From Pegoplata infirma (taxonomy: Eukaryota; Arthropoda; Insecta; Diptera; Anthomyiidae): DNA of 64,000 nucleotides. Positions within the stretch are counted from its first letter, which is position 1; the number at the start of each line of letters is the position of its first letter. The stretch spans positions 82,211,904 through 82,275,903 of the forward strand of contig OY992538.1 in assembly GCA_963921195.1 (NCBI GenBank). The letters run 5' to 3'. The translations under genes and the position numbers were made by a program. Shown here piece after piece: positions 1 through 10,494 of the stretch. A model generated the notes under the pieces. It did no database searches, was not told where the DNA came from, and saw only the letters and a list, made by a program, of their open reading frames with translations.

Positions 1-357
1 TTACAAAGCAGGAAAATGGAAAGAAAGCAAATATTTTTTAAACTCAAAAAAATTTTACACCCAAAAAATATATTTTTTTCAAAAATTATTAAAGAAGTCT
101 TTGACTTCAAAAAATCAAATAATGAAATTTGTATCAGAAATATTTTTCGAATTCTAAAGAAATGTACATTTAAAATTTTTTATCACAAAATGTGTCAATA
201 AAAAAATATTTTCTAATTAAAAGCTGAGTCCACCCAAAAAAACATTTGTTTAATATTGTAGAGGGCATTAAAGTATTTAAAAAAATCTAATTTATGTTAA
301 TTAAGCTCTTTTTTAGTAAAAGCAGTTAATTTTTAATACATATTTTTAATTTTTAAG
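1..357. other. AT-rich DNA, no gene seen
   Basis: Homopolymeric A/T-rich sequence. A 61-codon open frame at 16-201 is lysine/phenylalanine-rich low complexity and is not credible as a gene. TAGAGGGCATTAAAG near 259 faintly resembles the hAT terminus that ends at 455, but the 8-bp flanks do not match, so it is not called as the left end. Confidence 0.5.
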
Positions 358-455
358 TGCATATTTTTTGAGTTTTAAGTGCATATATTTGATTTTTAGA
401 TGCATATTATAGGCACATATTTTCGATTTTTAGATGCATGAAAGTACTTGCCCTA
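358..455 (-). mobile_element. hAT-type element, right end only
   Basis: The sequence ends in ATGAAAGTACTTGCCCTA, the inverted form of the TAGGGCAAGTACTTTCAT terminus that bounds the complete element at 50165-51135. The subterminal region has the same repeated GCATATTTT and TTTTTAGATGCAT motifs. No matching left terminus with an 8-bp duplication is visible upstream, so this is a truncated copy or one starting outside the window. Confidence 0.6.
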
Positions 456-521
456 ATAATGACATTATTAAATTTTTTTTTAATTTTAAATTCTTACTTT
501 ACTAACGAGATAACTTAAACT

Positions 522-583
522 CAGAACTGGATAATTCTTCATCAACTGGATATCAACAGTTGATGAAGAATTATCCAGTTCTG
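522..583. repeat. perfect 27-bp hairpin
   Basis: A 27-bp arm beginning CAGAACTGGATAATTC is followed by an 8-nt loop (GATATCAA) and its exact reverse complement. The right arm continues into a frame reading EELSSSEDEEALNLWKIS then stop, an acidic tail of the kind seen at transposase C-termini; that coding reading is only a guess. A perfect arm in otherwise decayed DNA suggests a recent fold-back duplication. Confidence 0.85.
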
Positions 584-714
584 AAGATGAGGAAGCACTC
601 AATCTTTGGAAGATAAGTTGAATTCTGCTTTTTAAAAGACATAAGCGGAAGCTAAACCAAAATGGTAGTTTAAACTGAATTCGATTCTAATAAAAAACTA
701 TTAAAAAATAAAGT

Positions 715-826
715 TGTTCCACCTGAATAAAATTTTTACTGATAACCGAAAATAACCGAAACCGATCGGTTATTCAATTTTTGATAACCGAAACCGCGGT
801 TACTAAATTTATCGGTTATTCAGAAA
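715..826. mobile_element. hAT-like terminus rich in ATAACCGAAA, fragment
   Basis: Repeats of AACCGAAA and ATCGGTTATTC end in CAGAAACTCTA. This resembles the termini of the TAG(A/T)G...-type hAT elements at 1550, 39919 and 42330. No left terminus or matching 8-bp duplication was found. Related but decayed. Confidence 0.4.
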
Positions 827-839
827 CTCTAGCACATTG

Positions 840-1549
840 GTCCTTTCTTGTCCGAACCCAATGGGTTCCTCAAATGTGTATGAACTAAGTTGAAATAAAA
901 CAAGTGAGAGTGTTAAATTTGGCTGTGCCGAATCTTTTATACCCTCCGAAAAAAAATCAGGGGGCGTCTTTTTTTGTGAGGGGGGGGGGGGGTTGGTGGT
1001 TTGGTGGGAGACATTAGGGGACACCTTCCCAATCAGATAGATGTTAGCAAATGGATTTATTATGATTCTTCCAATTATTTAATCCAATTAATCATTATTA
1101 AAATACATTTTTTATATCCACGCCCAATTCAATTTTTTATTATCCGCTGCACAGTGGGTTCGAAGCAGTAGTTTTAGAATATTATATTTTTTTATTAGTG
1201 AACTAATATAAACACGTAAAAATACACATTTTGGAAAAAAAAAAATTGGAAATTTTTTTTTTTAACCTGTTAGGCGTTTTTTTGTTTTTCGGGAAAAAGG
1301 GTTATAGTTCACAATTTTTGCTGTAACTTTGGAATGAAAAGCGATAAATTAATAAAAAAAAAAATGGAAAGTAAAGTGTACATAATGTGCTATCAAAGTA
1401 ATCAAAAAAAGAACCCATAATATGTATTTATATTATTATAAATTTTATTAAAAATCCAATTTTTGTTTTTCACAAAATCTCATAAATGTACAAATTTATC
1501 TGAAAAAAGAGATTTATGGGAATATTGTAGTTTTTTATTAACGAATTAT
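840..1549. other. repeat-derived AT-rich DNA with a G12 run
   Basis: Begins with a segment (ACCCAATGGGTTCCTCAAATGTGTATGAACTAAG) shared with 4035-4078 inside another element. A run of 12 G lies near 980-991, followed by GGTTGGTGG. The remainder is A/T-rich without coding signal. Confidence 0.45.
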
Positions 1550-1948
1550 TAGAGTCCGACCGAATATTCGGTTTCGGTTTCGGCCGAATAATGGGGTTTC
1601 GGCCTCTATTCGGTATTCGGCAAAATTTTGGCCGAATATTAGCCGAAACCGAAACTTTTTGGTATTTTAAAAAATATTTAAAGAAGTCGCTGAATTTTTT
1701 GATTTTGTAATCAACAAACAAAATATACAATTTTTTTGTAAGTTTTTTAAAAAACATATTTTTTTTTCAAAAATACAACAATTCCTATGGTTTAAAAGCA
1801 TTATATGCTGTATATTTATCTTTAACAACTTTTCAGGCCAGGCGGTAATTTTTTTTTAAGTTTAGGTTTCGGTTCGGTTTCGGCCGAATATCACTTTTCC
1901 GGCCGAATATTCGGTTCGGCCTCGAAAACTGGTTTCGGTCGGACTCTA
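1550..1948. mobile_element. non-autonomous hAT-type element, 399 bp, complete
   Basis: Terminal inverted repeats TAGAGTCCGACCGAATATTC / ...GGTCGGACTCTA are flanked on both sides by the 8-bp direct repeat CGAATTAT (1542-1549 and 1949-1956). An 8-bp duplication with TA-G ends is the hAT signature. The interior is full of CGGTTTCGG / GGCCGAATATT repeats and A/T tracts and codes for nothing credible. A diverged copy is at 60620-61700, and related termini are at 7147, 39919 and 42330. Confidence 0.85.
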
Positions 1949-1956
1949 CGAATTAT

Positions 1957-3421
1957 CAAAAATACATAAAAACACAGCATTTGAGAAAAAAAAATTTAAC
2001 AAAATGTTTTTTTTTATCTTTTAGTCGTTTTTTTTGTTTTTGGAAAACTATGAGACTATGGGGGACACCTTCCCCTCGCGATAAACGTTGCCAAAAAAAA
2101 TAGATGTCAGTTTTTGCACCTAATTAATAAAAATTTATCATTATTTAAATTATTTTTTCTATACACGCCCCCAAAAAGGGGCGGACAGAAAAAATTCGCT
2201 TTCCTGATCCCCCTTGGTTCAAATTCAGGTCGATGAACTTCATATGGCATTAAAATGTTTCATTTATTGAACAAATATACAAATAAAACTTGTAAAAATA
2301 AATATTTTTCTGGGGTAGTTTTAGTTCTTCAAGGGGGCACTTTTTCCCCCCTGGTCCGATTTTGCTCGTTCAAGAACTTAACCAGCCTATGACCATTATA
2401 CATATTTGTGACAAACTTCAGGATTCTAGCTGTTGTTTTATGTACTTTATGGTGTGCTCAACAACAGACGGACGGACGGGGCCGGGCATTGTCTGTACTT
2501 TTTTTTCTTTTAAATAAAAGCTGATATCGTATACTTTTTTAAAATCCACAAAACTAAATCCAACTATTACTAACTTAATATGTGTGACCCATTAAATGGG
2601 GAAAATATCCCAATTTCGGGTCCTTTTTAAAAAAATGATTAAAAATGTTAAGAACCAATTTTTATAAACACAAAAAATTTTGCAATTTAGCTTAATACCT
2701 GTTGTTTAAGGTTCCATTATAAAAGATTTTCTTTTAAAAGATTTAATACTACTAATAATCGCTTGAATTGTAAAAAATTGAATTGAATTTTTTTACCTTT
2801 TTCAAAGACTGCAATAATTTGTTAACTTTGACAGCTCACCGAAAAAAAAGTAAACAACTTATTGTTAGTTTATTGATTTTAATAACTAGCGTTGCAGAAT
2901 TTTATCTACTTTTACCCCATACCAAAACTTATAACAAAAACTTCATTTATAAATTTCAATTAATCGCCACTTTGGCACCATTTGAACCCAATGTGCGCTG
3001 GGTCCACATGGAGGGTTTTGAGCTTCCTCTGACATGAAAATGTTGCATGTGCTTAAAAAAAGTACAAAAAACCCTGCAAAAAAATACCGTTTTTCAGAGG
3101 TTGGCTTAGTTCTCCAAGGGGAACTTTTTTCCCCTTGGTCCGATTTTGCCCATTTCCGAACTTAACCTGCCTAGGAATATAAGACATATTCATGCCAAAC
3201 TACGAAAGCCTAGCTCTTTTATTTTGGACTATGTCGTGTCTTCTACAGACGTACAGACGGACGGACGGACATCGCTAGAATGTCTTATAATAGATCACTG
3301 ATCAATAATATATATACTTTATGGGGTCCTAGACCGATATTTCAATGCGTTACACACGGAATGACAAAGTGAGTATACCCCCATACTAGTGTGGCCCATC
3401 AACATATGGAAAAATACCAAG
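1957..3421. other. degenerate repeats, two related GACG-containing modules
   Basis: No gene. Two related modules share CCCCTKGTCCGATTTTGC followed by AGAACTTAACCWGCCTA and end in a GACGGACGG microsatellite (about 2330-2490 and 3105-3275). The second continues into a reverse-oriented piece of the dispersed family (ATCGCTAGAATGTCTTA... TATATATACTTTATGGGGTC..., to about 3390). Confidence 0.5.
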
Positions 3422-3423
3422 TA

Positions 3424-4214
3424 CACTCAAAAAAATACGTTAGTAGATTTACTATTTTTTTTTTTTTTGCTAACGCTAGTTAGCTAACTTTTAGCAAGAT
3501 TTTAGTTGAGATTAGCATGTTAGCAAAAAATTCTTGTAAACTTCATTTAGCACATTAGCAATTTTAAACAAACTTTGAGCTAATTTCTTTTGCTAAATTT
3601 GAAATTGAGTTGACAACATTATTACAAGATTTTTTGCTAATATTAGCAAAAATAAATGGTAAATTTTTTTTTATTTTCAGAAAACTTAAAATGGCACTAT
3701 CTCGGAAACTAAGCCAGATAGAGCAAAATGGAGGCCATTTTTGGTTCTCGAGCTCTCCATAGTATCGCCGGTCCTCTTCACATGTGTGGACCCTAATGGG
3801 TCCTAACTTTGGATCCAAAAAAGTTAGCATTCCCGAAAATTTTAAAATGCTCATATCTCGGTAAATATTGCCGACACAACAAAAAGTCCAAAAGCTTTTT
3901 TGTAGCTCTCAACACGTAGAACAAGACCGCATCAAAAGCTCTCCGAGTAATATTTTTAAAGTTATCGAGTTTTTTAATTTAATTTTAATTTTAAGGAAAC
4001 CAACTAGGTCTAGGCCCATCGGGGTCTGGACCTATTGGGTCCGAACCCAATGGGGTCCTCAAATGTGTATGAACTAAGCTCAAAAAAAAAATCAGTTAAC
4101 TAATTATTGGCAAAACATTTTTGCTAACTTTAGCAAAAAAATTGTGGGTTCAAAATCAGCAAATTTTCTTGTAGGTTTACAAGCTTTTTTTGTTAACATT
4201 ACAGTTTTTGAGTG
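3424..4214. mobile_element. CACTCAAAA element with TA duplication, 791 bp
   Basis: Starts CACTCAAAAAAATACG and ends CAGTTTTTGAGTG, with TA on each side (3422-3423, 4215-4216). Subterminal regions are dense in GCTAA/TTAGC motifs on both arms. The middle (about 3680-4080) carries foreign repeat sequence, including the segment also found at 840-890. TA duplication plus short inverted ends points to a Tc1/mariner-like non-autonomous element; no transposase frame remains. Confidence 0.75.
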
Positions 4215-4222
4215 TATAACGC

Positions 4223-4888
4223 ACAGCTCAACGTACCTCAAAATACGAGCAATTTTCGCCAAATTTCAGCACCTTACGACGATTGGAAGGGGATGCTAAC
4301 TGATCATATGTGTTTGCAACCTCCGAAGAAATCTTAAAAATTTTGTTTTCTTGAAATCCTAAAAGCAATTTTATGGAATAGTAGCCTACAAAGAGCACAT
4401 AAATTACATATGGCCATTTTGTCTTGAGATTGTTTACAAAGATACTAATCGATGTTGAAAAAAGCGAAACCGCCATTTCACTAAAACCGCTATAACTCAA
4501 AAAACTATGTGGACCTTTAAGTTGCGATAAAGTTCATTTGAAAGGTAAAACAAATACCTTAAATTTCCATTATCAAAAAATATAAATGGATGCCTTTAAA
4601 GTAATAATATATTTTGTTTTTTCCTAATTTGAAACTAAAAGGTCCTTTTGGTCCTTTGTAGATAATCTTAGGACAAAATGGCTACATGTGACTTTTCTGC
4701 TCTTGTAACGCTACCATTCCATATAGTTATTTTTAGGATTGAAAAATAAAAATTTTTAAGATTTCTTCAGAGGCTACAAACACATATGATCAGTTAGCAA
4801 CCCCTTCCAATCGTCGTAGAATGCGGAAATTGATCGCAAAAAATTCGTTATGATGTCATCTTTAATTTTTTGAGGTACGTTGACCTGT
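4223..4888. mobile_element. foldback element, ACAGSTCAACGTACCTC termini
   Basis: Inverted ends ACAGCTCAACGTACCTCAAA (left) and TTTGAGGTACGTTGACCTGT (right). The arms continue inward: the left arm has AACTGATCATATGTGTTTGC and the right has its counterpart AACACATATGATCAGTTAGC. A target duplication could not be assigned. It lies directly downstream of the TA that closes the preceding element. Confidence 0.7.
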
Positions 4889-4946
4889 AGCGAAGCAAAA
4901 GGAATTTTGGGCCACCCTACCCCATACTGTGGTTGGAGGGTATAAA

Positions 4947-5072
4947 AAAATAAAAAAAATTCAGTTAACTAATTTTTGGCAAAACATTTTTGCTAAATTT
5001 ACCAAAATAATTGTGGGTTTAAAATCAGCAAAATTTTCTTGTATGTTTACAAGCTTTTTTTGCTAACATTAC
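4947..5072 (+). repeat. direct copy of the 3' end of the 3424-4214 element
   Basis: Nearly the same as 4084-4209 (shared blocks CAGTTAACTAATT, GGCAAAACATTTTTGCTAA, AACATTACAGTTTTT). It lacks the final GAGTG. The foldback at 4223-4888 therefore sits between two copies of this end, so either a second insertion or a local duplication occurred here. Confidence 0.75.
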
Positions 5073-5075
5073 AGT

Positions 5076-5740
5076 TTTTTCTTTCTAAAGCTGGATATTT
5101 CCTCTGAAATCCCTCATGTGTAGAAAATCTAACAAATGCTAAATAAAATCAATATGTAGATATTTGTTTGTTTAGTTTATGGAACATTAACCACCCCCCA
5201 AAAATACCTAAAATCCCAAACAAAATAACATCTGTTAAAATTTATAAAAACTTTATACAAAAATATTTTTTTTTTTCTATATTTATAAATCCATTAAAAA
5301 TCCTAACCTAAGGCAAATTTTTAGCACTTTATTTACACTGACCTTAGATAACTGGATTTGTTACATTTGTTATTGAAAGCAAATCAAAATAAATCGATTT
5401 GTATTTTTGACAAATTTTTCTACCCCCTCCCTCGTCTTTTTTTTCCAAAAAGGGTAGTTAGACTTCTTTTTTGCAAAATTTTTCTAATTCACTTTCCCAA
5501 GGGTGGATTTTTTTAGCTATTTATCTAATTATTATGAATCTATGTTATCATATTTTATAATTTCCTTGAAGTTTATTATTTATTTAGTTAGTTGCCTTAT
5601 GCGGCGTCTAAAATCTGCACATTTTGATTGAAATTAAAGTTGATTGCATTTTGCTCCTAAAGGCGTTGTAAGCATTTTTCTGTTGCAGTTTTTTTTTTCT
5701 GGTTATCATTAATTGACTGCAACATCTCATAAATCATAGA
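5076..5740. other. AT-rich DNA, no feature seen
   Basis: No gene or recognised repeat terminus. Possibly host intergenic or intronic sequence. Confidence 0.35.
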
Positions 5741-6062
5741 CTTATTTAAGAGAGGTGCAATATTTCAGACAGGTTACGCATAAGGTTTTTTTTTCATATA
5801 TTTTTTTTTTAAATTCATTTTTATAAAAAAAATCAATAGCCGTTAATAAGCAAAATGTACTAAATGCATTTTATGAAAAGTTTCAAATTTGAGGAAATTT
5901 ATAGTTGATAATTATTTAAGAAAGCTGCAATATTTCAGAGAGGTTACGCATAAGGTTTTTCTTTATAAAATTTTTTTTAAAATTAATTTTTGTAGAAAAT
6001 TAAAAGCCGTTAACAAGCAAAATGTATTAAATGAATTTTATGAAAAGTTTAAAATTTGTGAT
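5741..6062 (+). repeat. tandem duplication, period about 170 bp
   Basis: Two diverged copies share GCAATATTTCAGASAGGTTA, CGCATAAGGTTTTT and, further on, AAGCAAAATGTAYTAAATG plus TTTTATGAAAAGTTT. The marker AGGTTACGCATAAGG occurs at 5771 and again at 5941. A 62-codon frame over the second copy is not conserved in the first. Confidence 0.8.
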
Positions 6063-6709
6063 TTTATTGTTAATTAAGAGTCAGTAGACAATTTCTGTGA
6101 CTAGATTAGGATTCAGTGTGCCTAAAATGTTAGGAAAAAATCGACTACAAGATTTTTAATTTTTAATTATTACGGGTAATCTCATTACCGATTTCTGACA
6201 TAAACTGAATTTTTTTGTTTATAAAAAGTAAAACATTTTATGAAATTTTCAATCAATGTAAACAAATTTATCATTTCAAATATTTGTAGATAGTCCCTTT
6301 TACCACTTAAAACAATTTAAGCACAATTTGTTCATATTATTTAAATGATTTATGTTTATGTACAATATTTTTTTTTATTTTTGCAACTGGTAAATATTTA
6401 TACATTTATTTAAATGCAAATGTAATTCGTGTACTGCAATGGGATTTTTTTCGATATATATTTTTTAAATACTTAATAGTTTTCAAGCCATTGATTTTTG
6501 TCTTTTGGAAACTGAAAGTAATCCCATGGAGTATTATGATGAAAAAAATTTGTTTAAACAATTTTTAATTTATAGGTTTCCCCATTTTTGTTATTAAACA
6601 GAAGGCGTCTATATGACAGTTTAATTTAATTAGTTTGTCTGGCTTTTTATATCTCTGTTAACAAACTATAAATGTATAAAAATTCTGGGTTTGTATTTTT
6701 GAAATCGTT

Positions 6710-6900
6710 TTATAAATTTTATAACTTCTATTAAATTTAATAGAAGTTATTCGTACGACTTACGGTTTCCTAGTACAAAAATGTTAAAAGTATTGATAAA
6801 AAAAATATGGTTTTTAATTATTTACAAAGCTCTATCAAATAACCCAAAATAAACAAAATCGGTGATCCGCCAGTTAAATTTCCTATGGATTTGCTCATTA
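6710..6900 (-). repeat. dispersed repeat shared with 55760-55990 (inverted)
   Basis: Blocks such as CGTACGACTTACGGTTTCC, AAAAATATGGTTTTTAATTA and GATCCGCCAGTTAAATTTCC recur in reverse complement near 55760-55990. No terminus is identified, and it codes for nothing visible. Confidence 0.7.
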
Positions 6901-7146
6901 ACCCTCTAACTCCCTCTCATAACGGTATTTTTTGTAACAAATCTTAAAATATACCCCGAAAGAAGAGAATGTCAGGGGTGAAATGTTCTATAAAAGTGTT
7001 GACCATTAAATTTTACAATATATGTCAGAACACACCAAAGCCCACAAATTAAAAAATGATATTTTGATGATATTTTGAGTAGGTTTATTCTAGCTCGAGG
7101 TTAATATTTCCTTAATTTAAACTATGACATTGTCATTGAATAATTT

Positions 7147-7200
7147 TTAGTGTCCGACCGAATACACATTTTTTGACCGAAGCCGAATATTAAAAAAAAA
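7147..7200. mobile_element. hAT-type terminus fragment (TAGTGTCCGACCGAA)
   Basis: TAGTGTCCGACCGAATACAC matches the left terminus of the complete 385-bp element at 39919-40303. Only this end is present; the sequence then runs into poly-A and unrelated DNA. Confidence 0.55.
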
Positions 7201-7629
7201 AAAATATTTGTTTAGTAAAAACAAGAAAGAAGTAAAACTCGACTTGGCGGAATACACAAATGTTCAGAACGATTTATTTTGAGCAAAAAACTTTTTGGGC
7301 ATTTTTGTAAATAAATTTTTTTTTTGAGTGTAATTTTTTTCGATCGAAATTTTTTTTTTATGTTTTTCAAACGAATTTGATAAAAAATTAAAAATTTCAG
7401 TGGGTCATAAAAAATAAATCCGAACTGACTTTGCAAAACCCTTTGGTGATTTTGTCTACTTGAAGATTCTACTTACATGTTGCGGTTAATCCATTGAGGC
7501 TCATTTTTCTTGTTGCACAGTGTTATCACCAGGGAAACCAAAAATATGCAGTATCATGTTTTTTTTCCTGCGCATTGTATTGATAAATGGGTAAGGTATT
7601 TTTCCGTTTCAGAAGTTTTTAAGAAATCT

Positions 7630-7845
7630 GGCATCGATTTGTTAGAGCTTGTTTTTGCATATTTTAGCCTTAAGAGCATATTTTTGCATATTTTAGCAAA
7701 ATAGCATATTTTTAGAGCATTTCTTTTTAATTTTTAGACATTTTTCACGTTTTAGAGCATTTTTTTCACTTTTTAGAGCATTTTTTTTTAATTTTTGGAG
7801 CATTTTTTTTTTTAATTTTTAGAACATTCTTTTCCATTTTTATAT
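7630..7845. repeat. TTTTAGAGCATTTTT degenerate tandem repeat
   Basis: Repeated GAGCATTTTT / TTTAGAGCAT units of about 25-30 bp. A second patch lies at 8825-8935, and similar GCATATTTT patches occur near 24045-24130 and 340-450. These resemble the subterminal repeats of the hAT-type family ending at 455. Near 7517, CAGTGTTATCACCAGGG matches the reverse complement of 24140-24155, suggesting termini of one related family. Confidence 0.5.
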
Positions 7846-8449
7846 TCTCCACTCTAATGATAGAGGGTATATATAAGTTTGTCATTCCGTTTCTAACTCA
7901 TCGAAAAATCGGTCTGGGACCCCATAAAGTATATATATTCATGATACCCAATCGATTTTAAAACATTCTAGCGATGTCCGTCTGTCTGTGGAAATGGTGA
8001 TCACGGCCAAAATATTACACGGAGATGACTGAAACTTAACATATTAATTGGAAGTTCTCCTGAGAAGTTTGGTATTGCATTTGAGCGATTTCGGTTCAGC
8101 GGTTCAAATGTTATGAACAAAAATGTAAGGACACCTCAAAAATTTTAGTTCATTCAACATAACCTAAAAATACAAAATGCTTTAATTCGGCTGTTGGTTG
8201 ACTTATGTGAACATAATTGAACACCAATTGGTATTTAAACAAGTACCAACATATTTTGAGACAAAAAAAGAAAAAAATCGCGGATTTTTTTTTTTACCAA
8301 ATTTTTTTTTCGCGGAAATTTTTTTTCACAAAAATTTTTTTTTTTCAAAAGTGATTTTCTTTTAAATAAAGTTTTTGCAATAATCTTTTAGAAATTATGG
8401 AGGGTATCACTACATTCGGCAAGGCCGAATTTAACTTTTTTACTTGTTT
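7846..8449 (-). mobile_element. dispersed AACAAGTAA-family element, near full length
   Basis: Reads (on the + strand) from ATTCTCCACTCTAATGATAG through GACCCCATAAAGTATATATA, CATTCTAGCGATGTCCGTCTG and GGTTCAGCGGTTCAAATG, to the hairpin ATTCGGCAAGGCCGAAT and finally TTTACTTGTTTT. At least nine other full or partial copies lie in the window. In its own orientation it begins AACAAGTAA, then a hairpin, then TACCCTCCAC. It has no coding capacity. This family is abundant in fly genomes, but its class is uncertain (a Helitron-like or other non-autonomous element). Confidence 0.75.
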
Positions 8450-8971
8450 TTTATAACATCACTTATTTTTAAATTTTTGGGATTTTTTTTTAAGTGTTGT
8501 TTTGGTTTTGTTTTCTTGTCAGTTTGAAGTTCTGGTTACTCTGCTACAAAAAAAAAATTACATTGAACAACAATTTCAAACTTTTCCAAAAATAACGGGG
8601 TTCTGACGATTGATTCCCTTTGGCCTGTTCATGCTTCATATCGGTATATGAGACTATGTTTTCTTGAGACGTAAGTTTAGGCTATATTCAGCAACTTCGT
8701 AGAAAATATTAAGGCAAATATTTTTGTAGAGCATATTAACCCTCTAACTACCCCATTATAACGGTATTTTTTGGGTCTATTCTCTAAAAAGTTCTAAAAA
8801 ACATCGCAAAAAAGGGGACATAGTTTTTTTAAGAGCATATTTTTATCGTTTTTAGAGCATATTTTCCGTTTTTAAGAGCATTTTTTTAAGGCATAAAACG
8901 TGTTTTTTACAGCATATTTTTGGTTTTCTAGTTATCACATATTATACAAAAGCAATAGTGTTTTAGTTCTA

Positions 8972-10184
8972 CACCATTTCCAATTGTATTTTAAAAATTT
9001 CCAAATGTATTTTAAAATTGTCCAAATGTATTTTAACATTGTCCAAATGTATTTTAAAATGTTCCAAATTAATTTTAAAATTGTCCAAATGTATTTTAAA
9101 ATTGTCCAAATGTATTTTAAAATTGTCCAAATATATTTGAAAATTGTCCAAATTAATTTTAAAATTGTCCAAATGTATTTTGAAATTGTCCAAATATATT
9201 TTAAAATTGTCCAATTGTACTTTAAAATTGTCCAAATGTATTTTAAAATTGTCCAAATGTAGTTTAAAAATTTCCAAATGTGTTTTAAAATTGTCCAAAT
9301 GTATTTTAAAATTGTCCAAATGTATTTTAAAATTGTCTAAATGAAGTTTAGAATTTTCCAAATGTATTTTAAAAATTTCCAAATGTATTTTATAATTGTC
9401 CAATTGTATTTTAAAATTTTCCAAATGTATTTTCAAAATTGTCCAAATGTATTTTAAAATTGTCCAAATGTATTTTAAAATTGTCCAAATGTAGTTTAAA
9501 ATTTTCCAAATGAATTTTAAAATTGTCCAAATGTATTTTAAAATTGTCCAAATGTATTTTAAAATTTTCCAAATGTATTTTAAAATATTCTACGTAGAAT
9601 TACATATAAAATATTTTACAATACATTTGGAAAATTTTAAAATACAATTGGACAATATTAAAATACATTTGGACACTTTTAAAATTCATTTGGACAATTT
9701 TAAAATACATTTAGACAATTTTAAAATACATTTGGACAATTTTAAAATACATTTGGACAATTTTGAAAATACATTTGGAAATTTTTAAAATACATTTGGA
9801 AAATTTTAAACTACATTTAGACAATTTTAAAATACATTTGGACAATTTTAAAATGCATTTGGACAATTTTAAAATACATTTGGAAAATTTTAAACTACAT
9901 TTGGACAATTTTAAAATACATTTGGACAATTTAAAATACATTTGGGCAATTTTAAAATATATTTGAACAATTTTAAAACACATTTGGATAATTTTAAAAT
10001 ACATTTGGACAATTTTAAAATTCATTTGGATAATTTTAAAATACATTTGGACAATTTTAAAATACATTTGGACAATTTTAAAATTCATTTGGACAATTTT
10101 AAAATATATTTGGACAATTTTAAAATACATTTGGACAATTTTAAAATACATTTAGAAATTTTTAAAATACAATTGGAAATGGTG
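8972..10184. mobile_element. foldback element of 21-bp tandem repeats, TA-flanked, 1,213 bp
   Basis: Starts CACCATTTCCAATTG and ends CAATTGGAAATGGTG with TA on both sides (8970-8971, 10185-10186). The left arm is about 30 units of a 21-bp repeat (GTCCAAATGTATTTTAAAATT); the right arm is the reverse complement array. Centre at about 9583-9620 (TATTCTACGTAGAATTACATATAAAATATTTTA). Because 21 is divisible by 3 and most units lack stops, long open frames appear on both strands with the heptad KIHLDNF; these are a by-product of the repeat. TA duplication and inverted ends suggest mobilisation by a Tc1/mariner-type transposase. Confidence 0.85.
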
Positions 10185-10199
10185 TAGTGTACCTTTCCT

Positions 10200-10490
10200 T
10201 ATGATATCATTTTTCCATATACATATCGTTTTCGCTATCGACAACTCCAGTCATAGTGAAAGTAAAATTGACATTTTCCAGAATTTATCGAAAAACTATC
10301 GGTATTGCAGGCGATAACGATATCGTTTCGATATGAAAATGTGCTATCGTTTTCGCTATCGAATTTTCCAGGATTAACGATAACAAAATCGCCTAAAATT
10401 CGAAAATGTTATCATAATTTTAATTTAAGGTAATACCGTTATCAGTATGATACTGGTGATACTAAGTATTTTCGCTATAACTTATCGTTA
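10200..10490. repeat. TATCG/CGATA-rich region
   Basis: About 12 occurrences of TATCG or CGATA in under 300 bp, including GATAACGATATCGTTTCGATA and two copies of TATCGTTTTCGCTATCGA. It is similar in composition to the element at 60926-61548, but no terminal inverted repeats were found here. No gene. Confidence 0.6.
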
Positions 10491-10494
10491 GTTG

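Noticed and set aside
258..455. Complete hAT element with left end at TAGAGGGCATTAAAG
   Set aside because: The 8-bp flanks differ (TAATATTG-like versus ATAATGAC) and the terminus match is weak.
2460..2485. Regulatory significance of the GACGGACGG tracts
   Set aside because: They occur at the same relative position in many dispersed repeat copies and are part of those elements.
8972..10184. CRISPR array
   Set aside because: Repeats are contiguous with no unique spacers, arms are inverted, and the DNA is eukaryotic.
8900..10187. Multiple open frames of 66-155 codons in the 21-bp-repeat elements (also 15644-16960)
   Set aside because: They arise because the repeat unit length is a multiple of three and lacks stops. 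They occur on both strands, start at arbitrary units and encode only the repeat.
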